Of a DNA stretch of 39,035 nucleotides, positions 7,682 to 16,064 are shown one piece after another. The notes under the pieces are model-generated. The model saw only the letters and a program-made list of their open reading frames with translations, was not told where the DNA came from and made no database searches. The position numbers were made by a program, and so were the translations under genes. Position 1 is the stretch's first letter; the number at the start of each line of letters is the position of its first letter. Location: positions 1-39,035 of the forward strand of contig NZ_LZZM01000202.1 of NCBI RefSeq assembly GCF_002006345.1. The letters are read 5' to 3'. The stretch comes from Clostridium puniceum. Its GTDB lineage: Bacteria > Bacillota > Clostridia > Clostridiales > Clostridiaceae.

Positions 7682-8137
7682 TTAATAATATTTTTGGCTG
7701 ACTTCCTTTGTAAAACCATAATCAATGATAACAGGTCTTCTTTTAATTATCCCCCAATTACTTTTCCTCTCAAAATCAGCCAATAATAAATTATAGTTTC
7801 TCTTAATGTTTTGTATTTCTTTTACGTGAAACAACTCTCTTTTATCACTAACTCTAAAATACCTAAATACCTCTGAAATATTATATATCTTATCTGCCTT
7901 TTCCATTATTAAGAAATAAAAACCATTTGAAACTTGTACAACTTTTGCAAATAAATCTGACTTATCATAACATGAAATATTATATTCACACTCATTTTGT
8001 GCAATTCCAGCCATATTTTTTGCTACTTTAATTACGTATCCATTTCCTAAATCAAATACATCTCTACTAGAGCCAGAACCAATATATCCATAGTAGCCTC
8101 GTCTTATATTAAACATAATTTGATTAAAGCTGTCCAT
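7682..8137 (-). CDS. Small protein-kinase-like protein
   Basis: 151 residues. It carries the outline of a kinase fold: a glycine loop at ~20-27 (GSGSSRDVF), a lysine strand (GYVIKVAKN), a following Glu (NECEYN), and near the C-terminus VIIDYGFT in the place of the DFG metal-binding motif. No HRD catalytic loop is visible and the C-lobe is very short, so activity is doubtful; it may only bind nucleotide. AGGTG precedes the ATG. Single gene on the minus strand. Similar ~150-aa kinase-like proteins occur in clostridia and their phages (recall). Function unknown. Confidence 0.6.
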   Translation of the reverse strand: MDSFNQIMFNIRRGYYGYIGSGSSRDVFDLGNGYVIKVAKNMAGIAQNECEYNISCYDKSDLFAKVVQVSNGFYFLIMEKADKIYNISEVFRYFRVSDKRELFHVKEIQNIKRNYNLLLADFERKSNWGIIKRRPVIIDYGFTKEVSQKYY

Positions 8138-8277
8138 TTTAACACCTGCTTCATGTTAATCTCTCTATATTCATTAGTAAGCATTTCTCATATCATATTA
8201 TTCACTCTAAAGTCAATCGGTTCATCTTACCATTATAAATACTTTAAATTTAGATTAAAATATTTTTTAAATCAGAC

Positions 8278-9222
8278 TTATCTAAAATCCATTTCTGGTA
8301 CTTTCTTAAATATTTTTAATAAACGTAAATAATGATTTGCTTCACGTAAAGTATGATCACCTAGTAATGGTAATATTATAGATTTGATTTTACATTCCAC
8401 TAATCCCTGTGTGCCTTGTTCTTTAAATTTACTTATTTCTACAGTTGCTTTATAACTATCATCTGTAACTTCAGAAATTGGAATTGATTGGTTCATAGCT
8501 TCTCTTGCCTCTATTGTTAACCTATCGAATTCATTTCCAAAGTTATTTGCTGCATTTATTAATTCATTTTCAGTTGGATCAAGAAGTCCACGAATAAATT
8601 TTGAATGTTCTGCCATAATTCTATTCCAGAAAAGTTCCTGCACATAAGCTTCTCTCTCTATATCAATATCTTCGTGATTTTGCAATCTGCTAACTAAAGT
8701 AAAATAAAGCTTTGCTTCTCTCATAATATGATCTATAAGTAAGGGATAATTAACTGTAAATACCTTACATGATAAAACCTCTGATAGTAATTTAGACTTA
8801 AATCTTATTAAACCTCTAGTTAATTCCATTGCTCTATTATTAATTACAAACACTCTTCGTTCAAGAATCTCTTTATTTTCTCTGTTTAGAGAATCTCCTG
8901 TTAACTTAATTTCTGTGCTAGTAATATTAGTTGCAATTTTAACTCCTGTATAATATGCTGATGATTTTTCAGCATCAAGTGTGAAAGGTGTTATTACTTC
9001 TCCAGATTCCAATACGTCATTACTTACAACACCATCAGAAATAGATATGACATCAGCTAAAAGTCTGTCAAATTCAATTCTAAATGCATCTGCCTCATCT
9101 ATATAATTTGAATCCTTTGGAGTAAATCCTACTTCTAAAAAGAAAGAATGTTCCTTCATGATTCTTGTGAAGAAAAGGTGTAGTTCCAAAGATTGTCTTA
9201 TAAATTTACTACTATATAACAC
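8278..9222 (-). CDS. DUF2935 domain protein
   Basis: 314 residues with two repeated all-helical units. Unit 1 is FTRIMKEHSFFLEVGFTPKD and unit 2 is WNRIMAEHSKFIRGLLDPTE, each followed by a 'EFDRL' helix and an 'L.DH..REA..Y' helix. This is DUF2935, seen in spore formers, with conserved Glu/His that look like a metal site of ferritin or hemerythrin style. No signal peptide or membrane segment. The start is GTG at 9222, with AGGAG 6 bases upstream. The biochemical role is unknown. Confidence 0.85.
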   Translation of the reverse strand: MLYSSKFIRQSLELHLFFTRIMKEHSFFLEVGFTPKDSNYIDEADAFRIEFDRLLADVISISDGVVSNDVLESGEVITPFTLDAEKSSAYYTGVKIATNITSTEIKLTGDSLNRENKEILERRVFVINNRAMELTRGLIRFKSKLLSEVLSCKVFTVNYPLLIDHIMREAKLYFTLVSRLQNHEDIDIEREAYVQELFWNRIMAEHSKFIRGLLDPTENELINAANNFGNEFDRLTIEAREAMNQSIPISEVTDDSYKATVEISKFKEQGTQGLVECKIKSIILPLLGDHTLREANHYLRLLKIFKKVPEMDFR

Positions 9223-9625
9223 AAAAAACTCCTAAACTAATTATTTACTTTTATCATTATATTAATTTTATACATCAGAGGTTACAATCACATCCCTTAG
9301 TAATAAAATTTTCATCCACACTATTATAATATTAAAATTCCAAATCCAATTTGCCTAACTCTTACAAAAGTGAAATTGCCACTAAGAAGTTTTGTATTAA
9401 TTTTTGCATTAGGACATATTCAAAGAAATAACAAGTCAGAATTCTAGTCTATTTTCTTTCACATGCCTAAGATTTAAGATAAGTAGACGATTTATCTTAA
9501 AATTAATATCTACTTAAAAATTCAATAAAATGTATAAATTTTATCTGTATTACAAAAATTATCATATGTTAATACTTTGTAAATGTATATTAACTACTAA
9601 ATATTGTGTACTCTGGAGGAATCTA
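9223..9625. other. Divergent promoter region
   Basis: 400 bp between the DUF2935 gene and the YIEGIA gene. The only clear structure is a short hairpin (TAAGATAA ... TTATCTTA, about 9477-9500). A frame open upstream of the YIEGIA start has no ribosome site and is not taken as coding. No unambiguous promoter was recognised; a sporulation sigma factor is possible. Confidence 0.35.
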
Positions 9626-10531
9626 ATGGATAAAGAAGCACTTTCACAATATTCACTTGTTTTAATTTTAGTTCCATTATTATGCGGAACTATAGCAAGA
9701 TATATTACTCTTATTGTTGACTATAGACAATATCCTAGTTATCCTAATGGATACTTAATCCATTTAGTAACTGGATTTATCTCTTCTGGAATAGGAGCTA
9801 TTGCAATTCCTGCATTACTTGAAAAAAACTTTGAAGCAGTTACTTTTCTTGTTCTTGCCACTGAGCAATTTCGTGAAGTAAGAAGAATAGAAAAAGAAAG
9901 TCTTCAGGCTCTTGATGGTGTTGAACATGTTTTTAGAGGAGAAGCTTACATTGATGGTATTGCTAAAACCTTTGAAGCAAGAAATTATTTTTCATTATTA
10001 GTAGCTTTTATAACTAGTTTAACTATGCATATTGTACCTAAGAGCATTATGCTAATAAATATATTATGTGGAATTTTAGTTGGTGCTATTTCACTATATA
10101 TTCTTAAAAACTTTTCAAAGGGCAAAGCTGTTGGAGATATTGCCGATATAAATCTAGCTAAAATAACTTTGAAAAATTCTGAACTATATGTAGATGATAT
10201 ATTGGTAACAAATCATCTTGGAACAGATTTTTCTAGAGAATTAGTTAAAAATAGTGGTATAGCAGCGGTAATATGTCCTAAGGAAAAACATTTCAATAGA
10301 ATACTTAATCATAATGGTCAAAGGCAAGCAATTATATTTGAAGCATGTAGAATACTTGGACTAAAAAGATATCACTATACTAAATGCGATTATAACACAG
10401 GTAGAATAGCAGTAGTGATGGTTCCAATTATTTATGATGAAGCAGTATTTATTGAAACCATAAAGAAAATTCCTCTTCTTGAAAGTATAAAAAAGAACTA
10501 TAGAATAATGAAATCTAACTCTGCTAAATAG
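9626..10531 (+). CDS. YIEGIA-family membrane protein
   Basis: 301 residues. The name-giving motif appears as YIDGIAKTFEARNYF at ~111-125. Hydrophobic helices lie at ~8-28 (LVLILVPLLCGTIARYITL), ~46-68 and ~128-165 (two), with a soluble C-terminal ~130 residues. The start ATG at 9626 has GGAGGA 5 bases upstream; the frame is open further upstream but without a ribosome site. Its partner follows 6 bp later. In genome annotation this family pairs with a 'capping complex subunit for YIEGIA' and is found in endospore formers. Molecular function is not established. Confidence 0.85.
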   Translation: MDKEALSQYSLVLILVPLLCGTIARYITLIVDYRQYPSYPNGYLIHLVTGFISSGIGAIAIPALLEKNFEAVTFLVLATEQFREVRRIEKESLQALDGVEHVFRGEAYIDGIAKTFEARNYFSLLVAFITSLTMHIVPKSIMLINILCGILVGAISLYILKNFSKGKAVGDIADINLAKITLKNSELYVDDILVTNHLGTDFSRELVKNSGIAAVICPKEKHFNRILNHNGQRQAIIFEACRILGLKRYHYTKCDYNTGRIAVVMVPIIYDEAVFIETIKKIPLLESIKKNYRIMKSNSAK

Positions 10532-10537
10532 AAAGGA

Positions 10538-10738
10538 TTGATTATCATAAGTACAGGTTATGAAATAGTGGCATATATATCTTTAAGTAAAGACAGAGCA
10601 CAAAACGGTAATCCTTTAATTTTAGTTGCCAATAATTTAAAGGAACAAAAACAATTAACTAATGATATCTCTAAAGCACTCAAAGCAGAAGTTGTTCAGC
10701 TTACTTGTGGAGACTATATGATTATTAGCAAAAGTTAA
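10538..10738 (+). CDS. Capping-complex subunit for YIEGIA
   Basis: About 63-66 residues; EIVAYISLSKDRAQNGNPLI then a short alpha/beta domain ending DYMIISKS. It follows the YIEGIA gene by 6 bp and ends before a strong terminator, so the two form an operon. The start is uncertain. There is no ATG. TTG at 10538 is only 1 base after the AAAGG ribosome site, whereas ATT (10541), ATC (10544) or ATA (10547) have better spacing. A rare non-ATG start would keep expression low relative to its partner. Confidence 0.75.
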   Translation: MIIISTGYEIVAYISLSKDRAQNGNPLILVANNLKEQKQLTNDISKALKAEVVQLTCGDYMIISKS

Positions 10739-10753
10739 CTCTATATAATAATC

Positions 10754-10788
10754 AAGGAAGTCTAAAAATCAATAGACTTCCTTTTCTT
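10754..10788 (+). terminator. Terminator of the YIEGIA operon
   Basis: Perfect 11-bp stem (AAGGAAGTCTA / TAGACTTCCTT), 8-nt loop, then TTCTT. It lies 15 bp after the operon. Confidence 0.85.
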
Positions 10789-10851
10789 GATATACTTACT
10801 CCAATTCTATTTATATTGCTCAAATATAAATATATCCTTCAAGTTAAATAT

Positions 10852-11607
10852 TTATTTCTTTATTGGAAAGTATAATTCTGCTGTATCATCTGTAATAAGC
10901 TTAAATTCATATCCATGAGATTTATAATAACTTATTATTTTAGGAAGTGCACTGCAGGTGTTTTTGTTCATATCAGTACAATGCATAAGTAATATAATCT
11001 TATTCATTTTATCGCTACCTTTTATTGCTTTAGTATATAAATTATATGGTTGAATCTTTGGATTTAATCCATCACAATTATCTAGGTTCCAGTCATACAC
11101 TTTAAAATTATTGTCATGTAACTTTTTTAAATAACTTTTACTTAAATGCTTATAACTCCCCCCAGGAAACCTAATTATATTTGGTGCAATTCCAATAACT
11201 TCTTCTATTTCACTACGACAAGACATCATTTCTTGTATAAACTTATCTTCATCACAATAAATCTTTCTAAAATTATGAGTGTAGGTGTGAAGTCCTATGC
11301 TGTGACCTCCATCATAAATTCTTTTTACCACATCTTCTTTATCTTTTATTTGGTTACCTATTAAAAAAAAAGTTGCCTTCACTTCGTTTTCTTTTAATAT
11401 GTCTAGAACTTTATTGGTTACTTTATAACTAGGTCCATCGTCAAAGGTTAAATAAATTATTTTTTTATCCTTCTCAGTAGTCTTTTTATTTTCTACACCT
11501 ATTTCATTATTTATTGCATAAGCACTACTCATATCTTCTTGAAAAATAGAAATAATAAGAAATAAACTCACAAAAATGAACAAAATATACTTTAATTTAT
11601 TTTTCAT
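10852..11607 (-). CDS. Secreted/anchored polysaccharide deacetylase (NodB domain)
   Basis: 251 residues. An N-terminal hydrophobic segment (~5-22) precedes an SSAYA site that could be cleaved or left as an anchor. All NodB motifs are present: TFDDGP (54-59, catalytic Asp), HTYTH (107-111, metal His), RFPGGS (~146-151), a DWNLDNCDG motif and the final LMH. The family removes N-acetyl groups from peptidoglycan or chitin-like glycans (PdaA/PgdA type) outside the membrane. AGGAGG lies 5 bases before the ATG. Single gene. The size fits PdaA-like spore cortex or vegetative enzymes; substrate is inferred. Confidence 0.92.
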   Translation of the reverse strand: MKNKLKYILFIFVSLFLIISIFQEDMSSAYAINNEIGVENKKTTEKDKKIIYLTFDDGPSYKVTNKVLDILKENEVKATFFLIGNQIKDKEDVVKRIYDGGHSIGLHTYTHNFRKIYCDEDKFIQEMMSCRSEIEEVIGIAPNIIRFPGGSYKHLSKSYLKKLHDNNFKVYDWNLDNCDGLNPKIQPYNLYTKAIKGSDKMNKIILLMHCTDMNKNTCSALPKIISYYKSHGYEFKLITDDTAELYFPIKK

Positions 11608-11721
11608 TTTTTCCTCCTATGTAATCTACTTTAATCTTATTATAAAAAATTCTTTATTTTTTATTATTTGCTTTTTTTGAACTTTTATTTATGTTAATTT
11701 TATACACCTATTTAATGCAAT

Positions 11722-11761
11722 AAACCCAGTAGTAAGCAATGACAGCCTTCTACTAGGTTTA
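11722..11761 (-). terminator. Terminator of the PLD-like gene
   Basis: On the minus strand AAACCTAGTAG pairs with CTACTGGGTTT, 27 bp after the stop at 11788. A weak T run (TTTATTG) follows. Confidence 0.55.
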
Positions 11762-11787
11762 ACATTAATTTATTACTCTAAAAACAA

Positions 11788-12876
11788 TTAAAAATCAAAA
11801 TATCTATTTCTTAAATCCTTTATAACTTCTATATTTGTACTATAAGTTGCGCCTTCATCGCGGGTATCATTGGAATTTTCATCATATTCTCCTGAAAAAG
11901 ATAATAAATTAAAACTTGTCTCAATATAATAGCTTTCATCGCAAATTAAAAGTTTATTATGTGAATTAACCTTTTTTATTTTAAAATTATCATTGTAACA
12001 TTTAAATTTTTCTTTTAATTTTTCTGCAATTCTATCACTATTTCTATTCTTATTGTTATTTTCTTTTTTGAAATTAGAAAATGAATTATTTTCCTCTATT
12101 CCATAAATTATTTTAACAATTCCACCTCTTATAAGTAATTTTTCCATCTTATTTATTAATTCATCATTAACTACATAATTATTCATCCATGGACTTGCAA
12201 TATTTAATTCATATTTAGCATCTGAAAAAGCTTTAATAAAGTTATCTCTTATTTCTTTATTTTGCAGATGATATTCTTCGTATACATTTACAATTTCACT
12301 CAAAGTTCCTAATATCTTTTTATCAAAAGGTTCTATATTCTTTATTACATATTTTTTCTCTTCATAACTTATATATAAATCACATATTTTTTCAATATTG
12401 AGTCTATTTAATTTATATGTTTTTTCTATTAATATTTCATCTCTATCTAACTTGTTTATAACTTCCTCTATTTTAATAATGCTTTCCTTATTGAAGAACA
12501 TTAAAGCATTTGTAGCTTTACTTTCAAGTTTTATATTTATATACTTAAAAAATCTTTGAGATAAGCTATTCTTTTTGCAATTAATAACTGAATTTAAATC
12601 ATTGGATTTTATTAAGCAATAATCCATGTCTTTTAATTCATCATCATATTTTAATAAGTCATCTTCATACTTTTCAAATTCTTCTTTCTTCGCTTTAAGT
12701 TCTTCATATTGTTTTTTTACTGATTCTAACGTTAAATTTTCTTTTTCCTTTGAATTAAAAACTCTTAATCTATAATTAATTGAATTTTTAATTTTAGTCA
12801 CTTTTTCACTTAATGAATCTCTTAAGAATTTTCTATTTATTTTCTTGCTTTCAGAGTATAGTAAATCATCTTTCAT
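11788..12876 (-). CDS. Coiled-coil protein with C-terminal phospholipase-D-like domain
   Basis: 362 residues. The first ~200 are highly charged helix, with a coiled coil around 50-85 (KKQYEELKAKKEEFEKYEDD). The C-terminal part has the PLD superfamily layout: ELNIASPWMNNYVV (strand before the loop), GGIVKIIYGIEEN, then SHNKLLICDESYYIETSFN at 305-323 with the H-x-K of one HKD motif (H306, K308). The last acidic residue of HKD is replaced by the 'D-E-S-Y-Y-I' arrangement typical of PLD-like nucleases. No transmembrane segment. PLD-like domains of this sort occur in nucleases and in some defence proteins, but there is no defence neighbour here. Start: GGGGG 7 bases upstream. Confidence 0.7.
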   Translation of the reverse strand: MKDDLLYSESKKINRKFLRDSLSEKVTKIKNSINYRLRVFNSKEKENLTLESVKKQYEELKAKKEEFEKYEDDLLKYDDELKDMDYCLIKSNDLNSVINCKKNSLSQRFFKYINIKLESKATNALMFFNKESIIKIEEVINKLDRDEILIEKTYKLNRLNIEKICDLYISYEEKKYVIKNIEPFDKKILGTLSEIVNVYEEYHLQNKEIRDNFIKAFSDAKYELNIASPWMNNYVVNDELINKMEKLLIRGGIVKIIYGIEENNSFSNFKKENNNKNRNSDRIAEKLKEKFKCYNDNFKIKKVNSHNKLLICDESYYIETSFNLLSFSGEYDENSNDTRDEGATYSTNIEVIKDLRNRYFDF

Positions 12877-13052
12877 TTAAAACCCCCTCACTCTTCTTTA
12901 CTATCCCAGTTTTTTTCTTTATTTATCCTAATTTTACAGACCATACTTATACTCGTCAATCTATATTTTTTTAGAAACTAAATATATTTAAGGTTAATAT
13001 TAAAAAGAATATGGTAAAATATATTGGGTATTTATAAATAAGGAGTGAGCAC

Positions 13053-13901
13053 ATGACATTAAAAAAACAACCCTATAATATATCTAAAATAGTATTAATA
13101 TCTATATTTTTAAACTTAATACAAGTAGTGTTTATTACATTATTTATCTATTACAAAAATAAAAATCCTTATATGATTGAAGGCAATTTTATTATTTATG
13201 TTATAGCTATAAGCATAGGTGTTAACAGCATTATTACAGGAATAATATTCTATAATCTACTATTTAAAAAAGGCAGTAATAATTTAATAGATACAGTAAT
13301 TTATCTTGAAGATTTTAATAAAACTTTAAGAACACAGAGACATGACTACTTAAACCATATTCAAGTTATTTATTCATTAATGGAACTTGAAGAATTCAAT
13401 GAAGCAAGAAAATATATAGAGCCTGTCTACAAAGATATAGTTAGGGTTAGTAAAGCTTTAAAGACTTCAAAACCAGCGGTAAATGCATTGCTTCAAGCAA
13501 AATTACAAATGGCAGAAAAAAATGAAATAGAAATGGAGCTTGAAATAAAAAGTGATTTGAGAACTCTTAATATGGAACCATGGGAATTTTGCAGAGTTAT
13601 TGGCAACATAATAGATAATGCAATATTTGCTTTAAAACTAAAAGTTGATAACAGATATATGCTTGTCGAATTTGCAGAAGATTTACAAAATATAAGAATT
13701 AATATATCAAACAATGGAGATATTATACCTAGGGCAATTATAGATATTATATTTAAAGAAGGTTTTACAACTAAAGGCAGCCATGGAGATGGTATGGGAC
13801 TTACTATAGTTAAAGAAATTGTTGAAAAATTTAATGGCTCAATAAAAGTTACCTCAAATGAACAAAGGACATTTTTTGAAATAATTCTGCCAAAGAAATA
13901 A
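13053..13901 (+). CDS. Membrane sensor histidine kinase, SpoOB-type phosphoacceptor
   Basis: 282 residues. Two transmembrane helices (~12-32 and ~46-70) with almost no extracellular domain, then the phosphoacceptor helix TQRHDYLNHIQVIYSLMELE with H97, as in the SPOB_a / AgrC-DpiB type. The HATPase region has NIIDNAIFAL (N box), a short variable part and GDGMGLTIVKE (G box). Such kinases pair with LytTR or CitB-type regulators. The likely partner is the LytTR regulator at 16065, three genes downstream on the same strand, with nfeD and floA between. With almost no outer domain, it probably senses the membrane itself or a membrane partner (inference). Confidence 0.9.
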   Translation: MTLKKQPYNISKIVLISIFLNLIQVVFITLFIYYKNKNPYMIEGNFIIYVIAISIGVNSIITGIIFYNLLFKKGSNNLIDTVIYLEDFNKTLRTQRHDYLNHIQVIYSLMELEEFNEARKYIEPVYKDIVRVSKALKTSKPAVNALLQAKLQMAEKNEIEMELEIKSDLRTLNMEPWEFCRVIGNIIDNAIFALKLKVDNRYMLVEFAEDLQNIRINISNNGDIIPRAIIDIIFKEGFTTKGSHGDGMGLTIVKEIVEKFNGSIKVTSNEQRTFFEIILPKK

Positions 13902-14002
13902 TTCTATCCAAAAGACTTATAAATGACATTTCAAGCCTAAAAGTGTATAGTTAAAAAGTTTTATATTACTAATCTTTATTATTAATATTATTATATTAAT
14001 AA

Positions 14003-14046
14003 GGAAACTCGACTCACATTCGTTCGCTGAGTAAGTTTGAGTTTCC
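14003..14046. repeat. Nested hairpin between kinase and nfeD
   Basis: Outer arms GGAAACTC (14003-14010) and GAGTTTCC (14039-14046), inner arms ACTCA (14012-14016) and TGAGT (14028-14032), with a loop containing CATTCGTTCG. It lies 100 bp past the kinase stop and 50 bp before nfeD, so it could attenuate read-through or be a dispersed palindromic repeat. No T run follows. Confidence 0.45.
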
Positions 14047-14097
14047 AAATATAAAATTTGGACTTTCACTCATAGTAAGAAAGGAGGTATAAAAAAC

Positions 14098-14595
14098 ATG
14101 AACGTATTTTTACCAGATATAACAGTTGTAACAGTTTTACTTCTAATTATAGGCTTTGGATTGATATTATTAGAAATGCATATCCCGGGCTTTGGAGTCC
14201 CTGGAATTATTGGAACTATATGTTTAATACTGGCGGTGGTACTAACAGCTCAAAATTTTGCCCAAGCATTAGTTATGGCATTAGCAATACTCGCTGTACT
14301 AGGAACTATGCTGGGAGTAGTTTTGACGCATTTCACAAAAGGAAAATTTTTCAAACCATTAATACTATCTGATGAACAAAAGAAAGAACACGGATATATT
14401 AGTTCTTCTGATTTAGATTATCTACTTGGTAAAAAAGGTGTTACAGTTACAGACTTAAGGCCAGCAGGTTCTGTAGATATAGATGGAGTTAAATTCGACG
14501 TAATTTCTGAGGGTGAATATATTTCCAGTGGAACTAAGGTTGAAATAGTTAAAGTTAGCGGAGTAAAATTATTAGTAAAAAAAACTAAAATCTAA
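14098..14595 (+). CDS. NfeD-like membrane protein (short form)
   Basis: 165 residues. Three hydrophobic segments (~8-28, ~32-50, ~54-76) include the family motif LLEMHIPGFGVPGIIG. A C-terminal OB-fold-like domain follows (~105-165; GKKGVTVTDLRPAGSVDIDG, then KVEIVKVSGVKLLVKK). The N-terminal ClpP-like protease of long NfeD (YqeZ) proteins is missing, so this is the short NfeD. NfeD proteins work beside flotillin-like proteins in functional membrane microdomains. AAGGAGG 9 bases before the ATG. The gene is 26 bp upstream of floA, the standard nfeD-floA operon order. Confidence 0.88.
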   Translation: MNVFLPDITVVTVLLLIIGFGLILLEMHIPGFGVPGIIGTICLILAVVLTAQNFAQALVMALAILAVLGTMLGVVLTHFTKGKFFKPLILSDEQKKEHGYISSSDLDYLLGKKGVTVTDLRPAGSVDIDGVKFDVISEGEYISSGTKVEIVKVSGVKLLVKKTKI

Positions 14596-14621
14596 ATTAA
14601 TATATAAAGGAGAGATTAATA

Positions 14622-15617
14622 ATGAATGCTGATTTATTTATGATTAAAATTATAATAGTTGTAGCAGTAGTATCTTTAATTGCTGTATTTTTTACATTTG
14701 TACCACTAGGATTATGGGTATCATCTTTAGCGGCTAATGTTAAAGTAAGTATTTTTAATTTAGTTGGTATGAGACTTAGAAGAGTTGTACCTTCTAAAAT
14801 AGTAATTCCACTTATAAAATCAACAAAGGCTGGTATGGGATTAAATGTAAACCAGTTGGAAGCCCACTATTTAGCTGGTGGTAACGTAGATAATGTAGTA
14901 AATGCATTGATTGCAGCCCACAGAGCTGATATAGATTTACAATTTGAAAAGGCTGCTGCTATTGATTTAGCCGGTAGAGATGTTTTGGAAGCAGTTAAAA
15001 TGAGTGTTAACCCAAGAGTAATTGAAACACCAAATGTTTCAGCAGTTGCAAAGGATGGTATAGAACTTCTAGTTAAAGCTAGAGTTACAGTTAGAGCTAA
15101 TCTTGAAAGATTAGTTGGTGGAGCTGGAGAAGCAACTATTTTAGCCAGAGTTGGTGAAGGTATCGTAACTACAGTTGGTTCTTCTACTAGTCATAAGATA
15201 GTGTTAGAAAATCCAGATGCTATTTCAAAAACTGTATTAAATAAAGGCTTAGATGCAGGTACCGCCTTTGAAATTCTATCTATAGATATAGCAGACGTAG
15301 ATGTAGGAAGAAATATAGGTGCTCAACTTCAAACTTTGCAAGCTGAAGCTGATAAAAATATCGCTCAAGCTAAGGCTGAAGAAAGAAGAGCAATGGCGGT
15401 AGCTAAAGAACAAGAAATGAGAGCTTCTGTTGTAGAAGCGGAGGCAGAAGTACCAAGAGCAATGGCTTATGCACTTAGAGAAGGAAAGCTTGGAATAATG
15501 GACTATTATGATATGCAAAATGTTATTGCAGATACAAGTATGAGAAGTTCAATATCTAACGCTGGAAATAAAAATCAAGCTACTACTTTAAGTAAGGAAA
15601 ATAAAGATAAAAAATAA
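14622..15617 (+). CDS. floA: Flotillin-like protein FloA
   Basis: 331 residues, the usual FloA (YqfA) length. A membrane hairpin/TM segment at ~8-30 is followed by LGLWVSSLAANVKVSIFNLV, the SPFH-like domain (TPNVSAVAKDGIELLVKARV; LVGGAGEATILARVGEGIV), and a coiled-coil Ala/Glu-rich region (QLQTLQAEADKNIAQAKAEE). The family forms oligomeric scaffolds in membrane microdomains that gather kinases and proteases. AAGGAGAG precedes the ATG. It sits directly after nfeD and before a small Asn-rich protein and a LytTR regulator, suggesting the two-component system is co-expressed with the scaffold it may depend on. Confidence 0.95.
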   Translation: MNADLFMIKIIIVVAVVSLIAVFFTFVPLGLWVSSLAANVKVSIFNLVGMRLRRVVPSKIVIPLIKSTKAGMGLNVNQLEAHYLAGGNVDNVVNALIAAHRADIDLQFEKAAAIDLAGRDVLEAVKMSVNPRVIETPNVSAVAKDGIELLVKARVTVRANLERLVGGAGEATILARVGEGIVTTVGSSTSHKIVLENPDAISKTVLNKGLDAGTAFEILSIDIADVDVGRNIGAQLQTLQAEADKNIAQAKAEERRAMAVAKEQEMRASVVEAEAEVPRAMAYALREGKLGIMDYYDMQNVIADTSMRSSISNAGNKNQATTLSKENKDKK

Positions 15618-15638
15618 TCTCTTAGGAGCGTGAAAAGT

Positions 15639-16046
15639 ATGAAATACAATGATACTATAGAGATATTAAAGACTATCGCAAAGACTATTAACGATCCAAC
15701 AATTATACTAGATAAATTGGGAAAAACTGAATTTTTCCAATTTCCAAACAATAATAATTCAAATAATAATATAAATCTTAATATTTATGCAGAGCCTGAA
15801 AATAATAATATAGAATATAATAAAAGTGCTTCTGTAAAAAACAATAAATCCTATGAAGATAGTATTCTTTATAATAATAATGATTATTATAAGATGAATA
15901 ATCAACAAGATACTCCTCCAACTTCACAAGGAGTACTAGATTCTATTACACAAGAACTAACCTCAGTTAGACTTCAACAAGCTATTATACTTTCAGAAAT
16001 AGTTGCAAAGCCAAGAAGTAAAACTAGAAAAAGAAGAAGATTTTAA
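15639..16046 (+). CDS. Asn-rich hypothetical protein, basic C-terminus
   Basis: 135 residues. Helical start (MKYNDTIEILKTIAKTIND), a low-complexity Asn-rich middle (~37-90, with runs such as NNNNSNNNINLN), a helix near 108-130 (SITQELTSVRLQQAIILSEI) and a strongly basic tail RSKTRKRRRF. Soluble. It occupies the place of the small YqfB protein in yqeZ-yqfA-yqfB operons but I see no sequence similarity to judge. The start ATG at 15639 is preferred over GTG 15630, which is 1 base from TAGGAG; the ATG is 10 bases away. 21 bp from floA, 18 bp from the response regulator. A nucleic-acid or acidic-lipid contact by the tail is possible. Confidence 0.65.
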   Translation: MKYNDTIEILKTIAKTINDPTIILDKLGKTEFFQFPNNNNSNNNINLNIYAEPENNNIEYNKSASVKNNKSYEDSILYNNNDYYKMNNQQDTPPTSQGVLDSITQELTSVRLQQAIILSEIVAKPRSKTRKRRRF

Positions 16047-16064
16047 ATTTAGGAGAAGGTTACT

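Noticed and set aside
9530..9625. 32-residue N-terminal extension of the YIEGIA protein
   Set aside because: No ribosome site, odd Tyr/Cys-rich composition, and a proper GGAGGA-ATG start exists at 9626.
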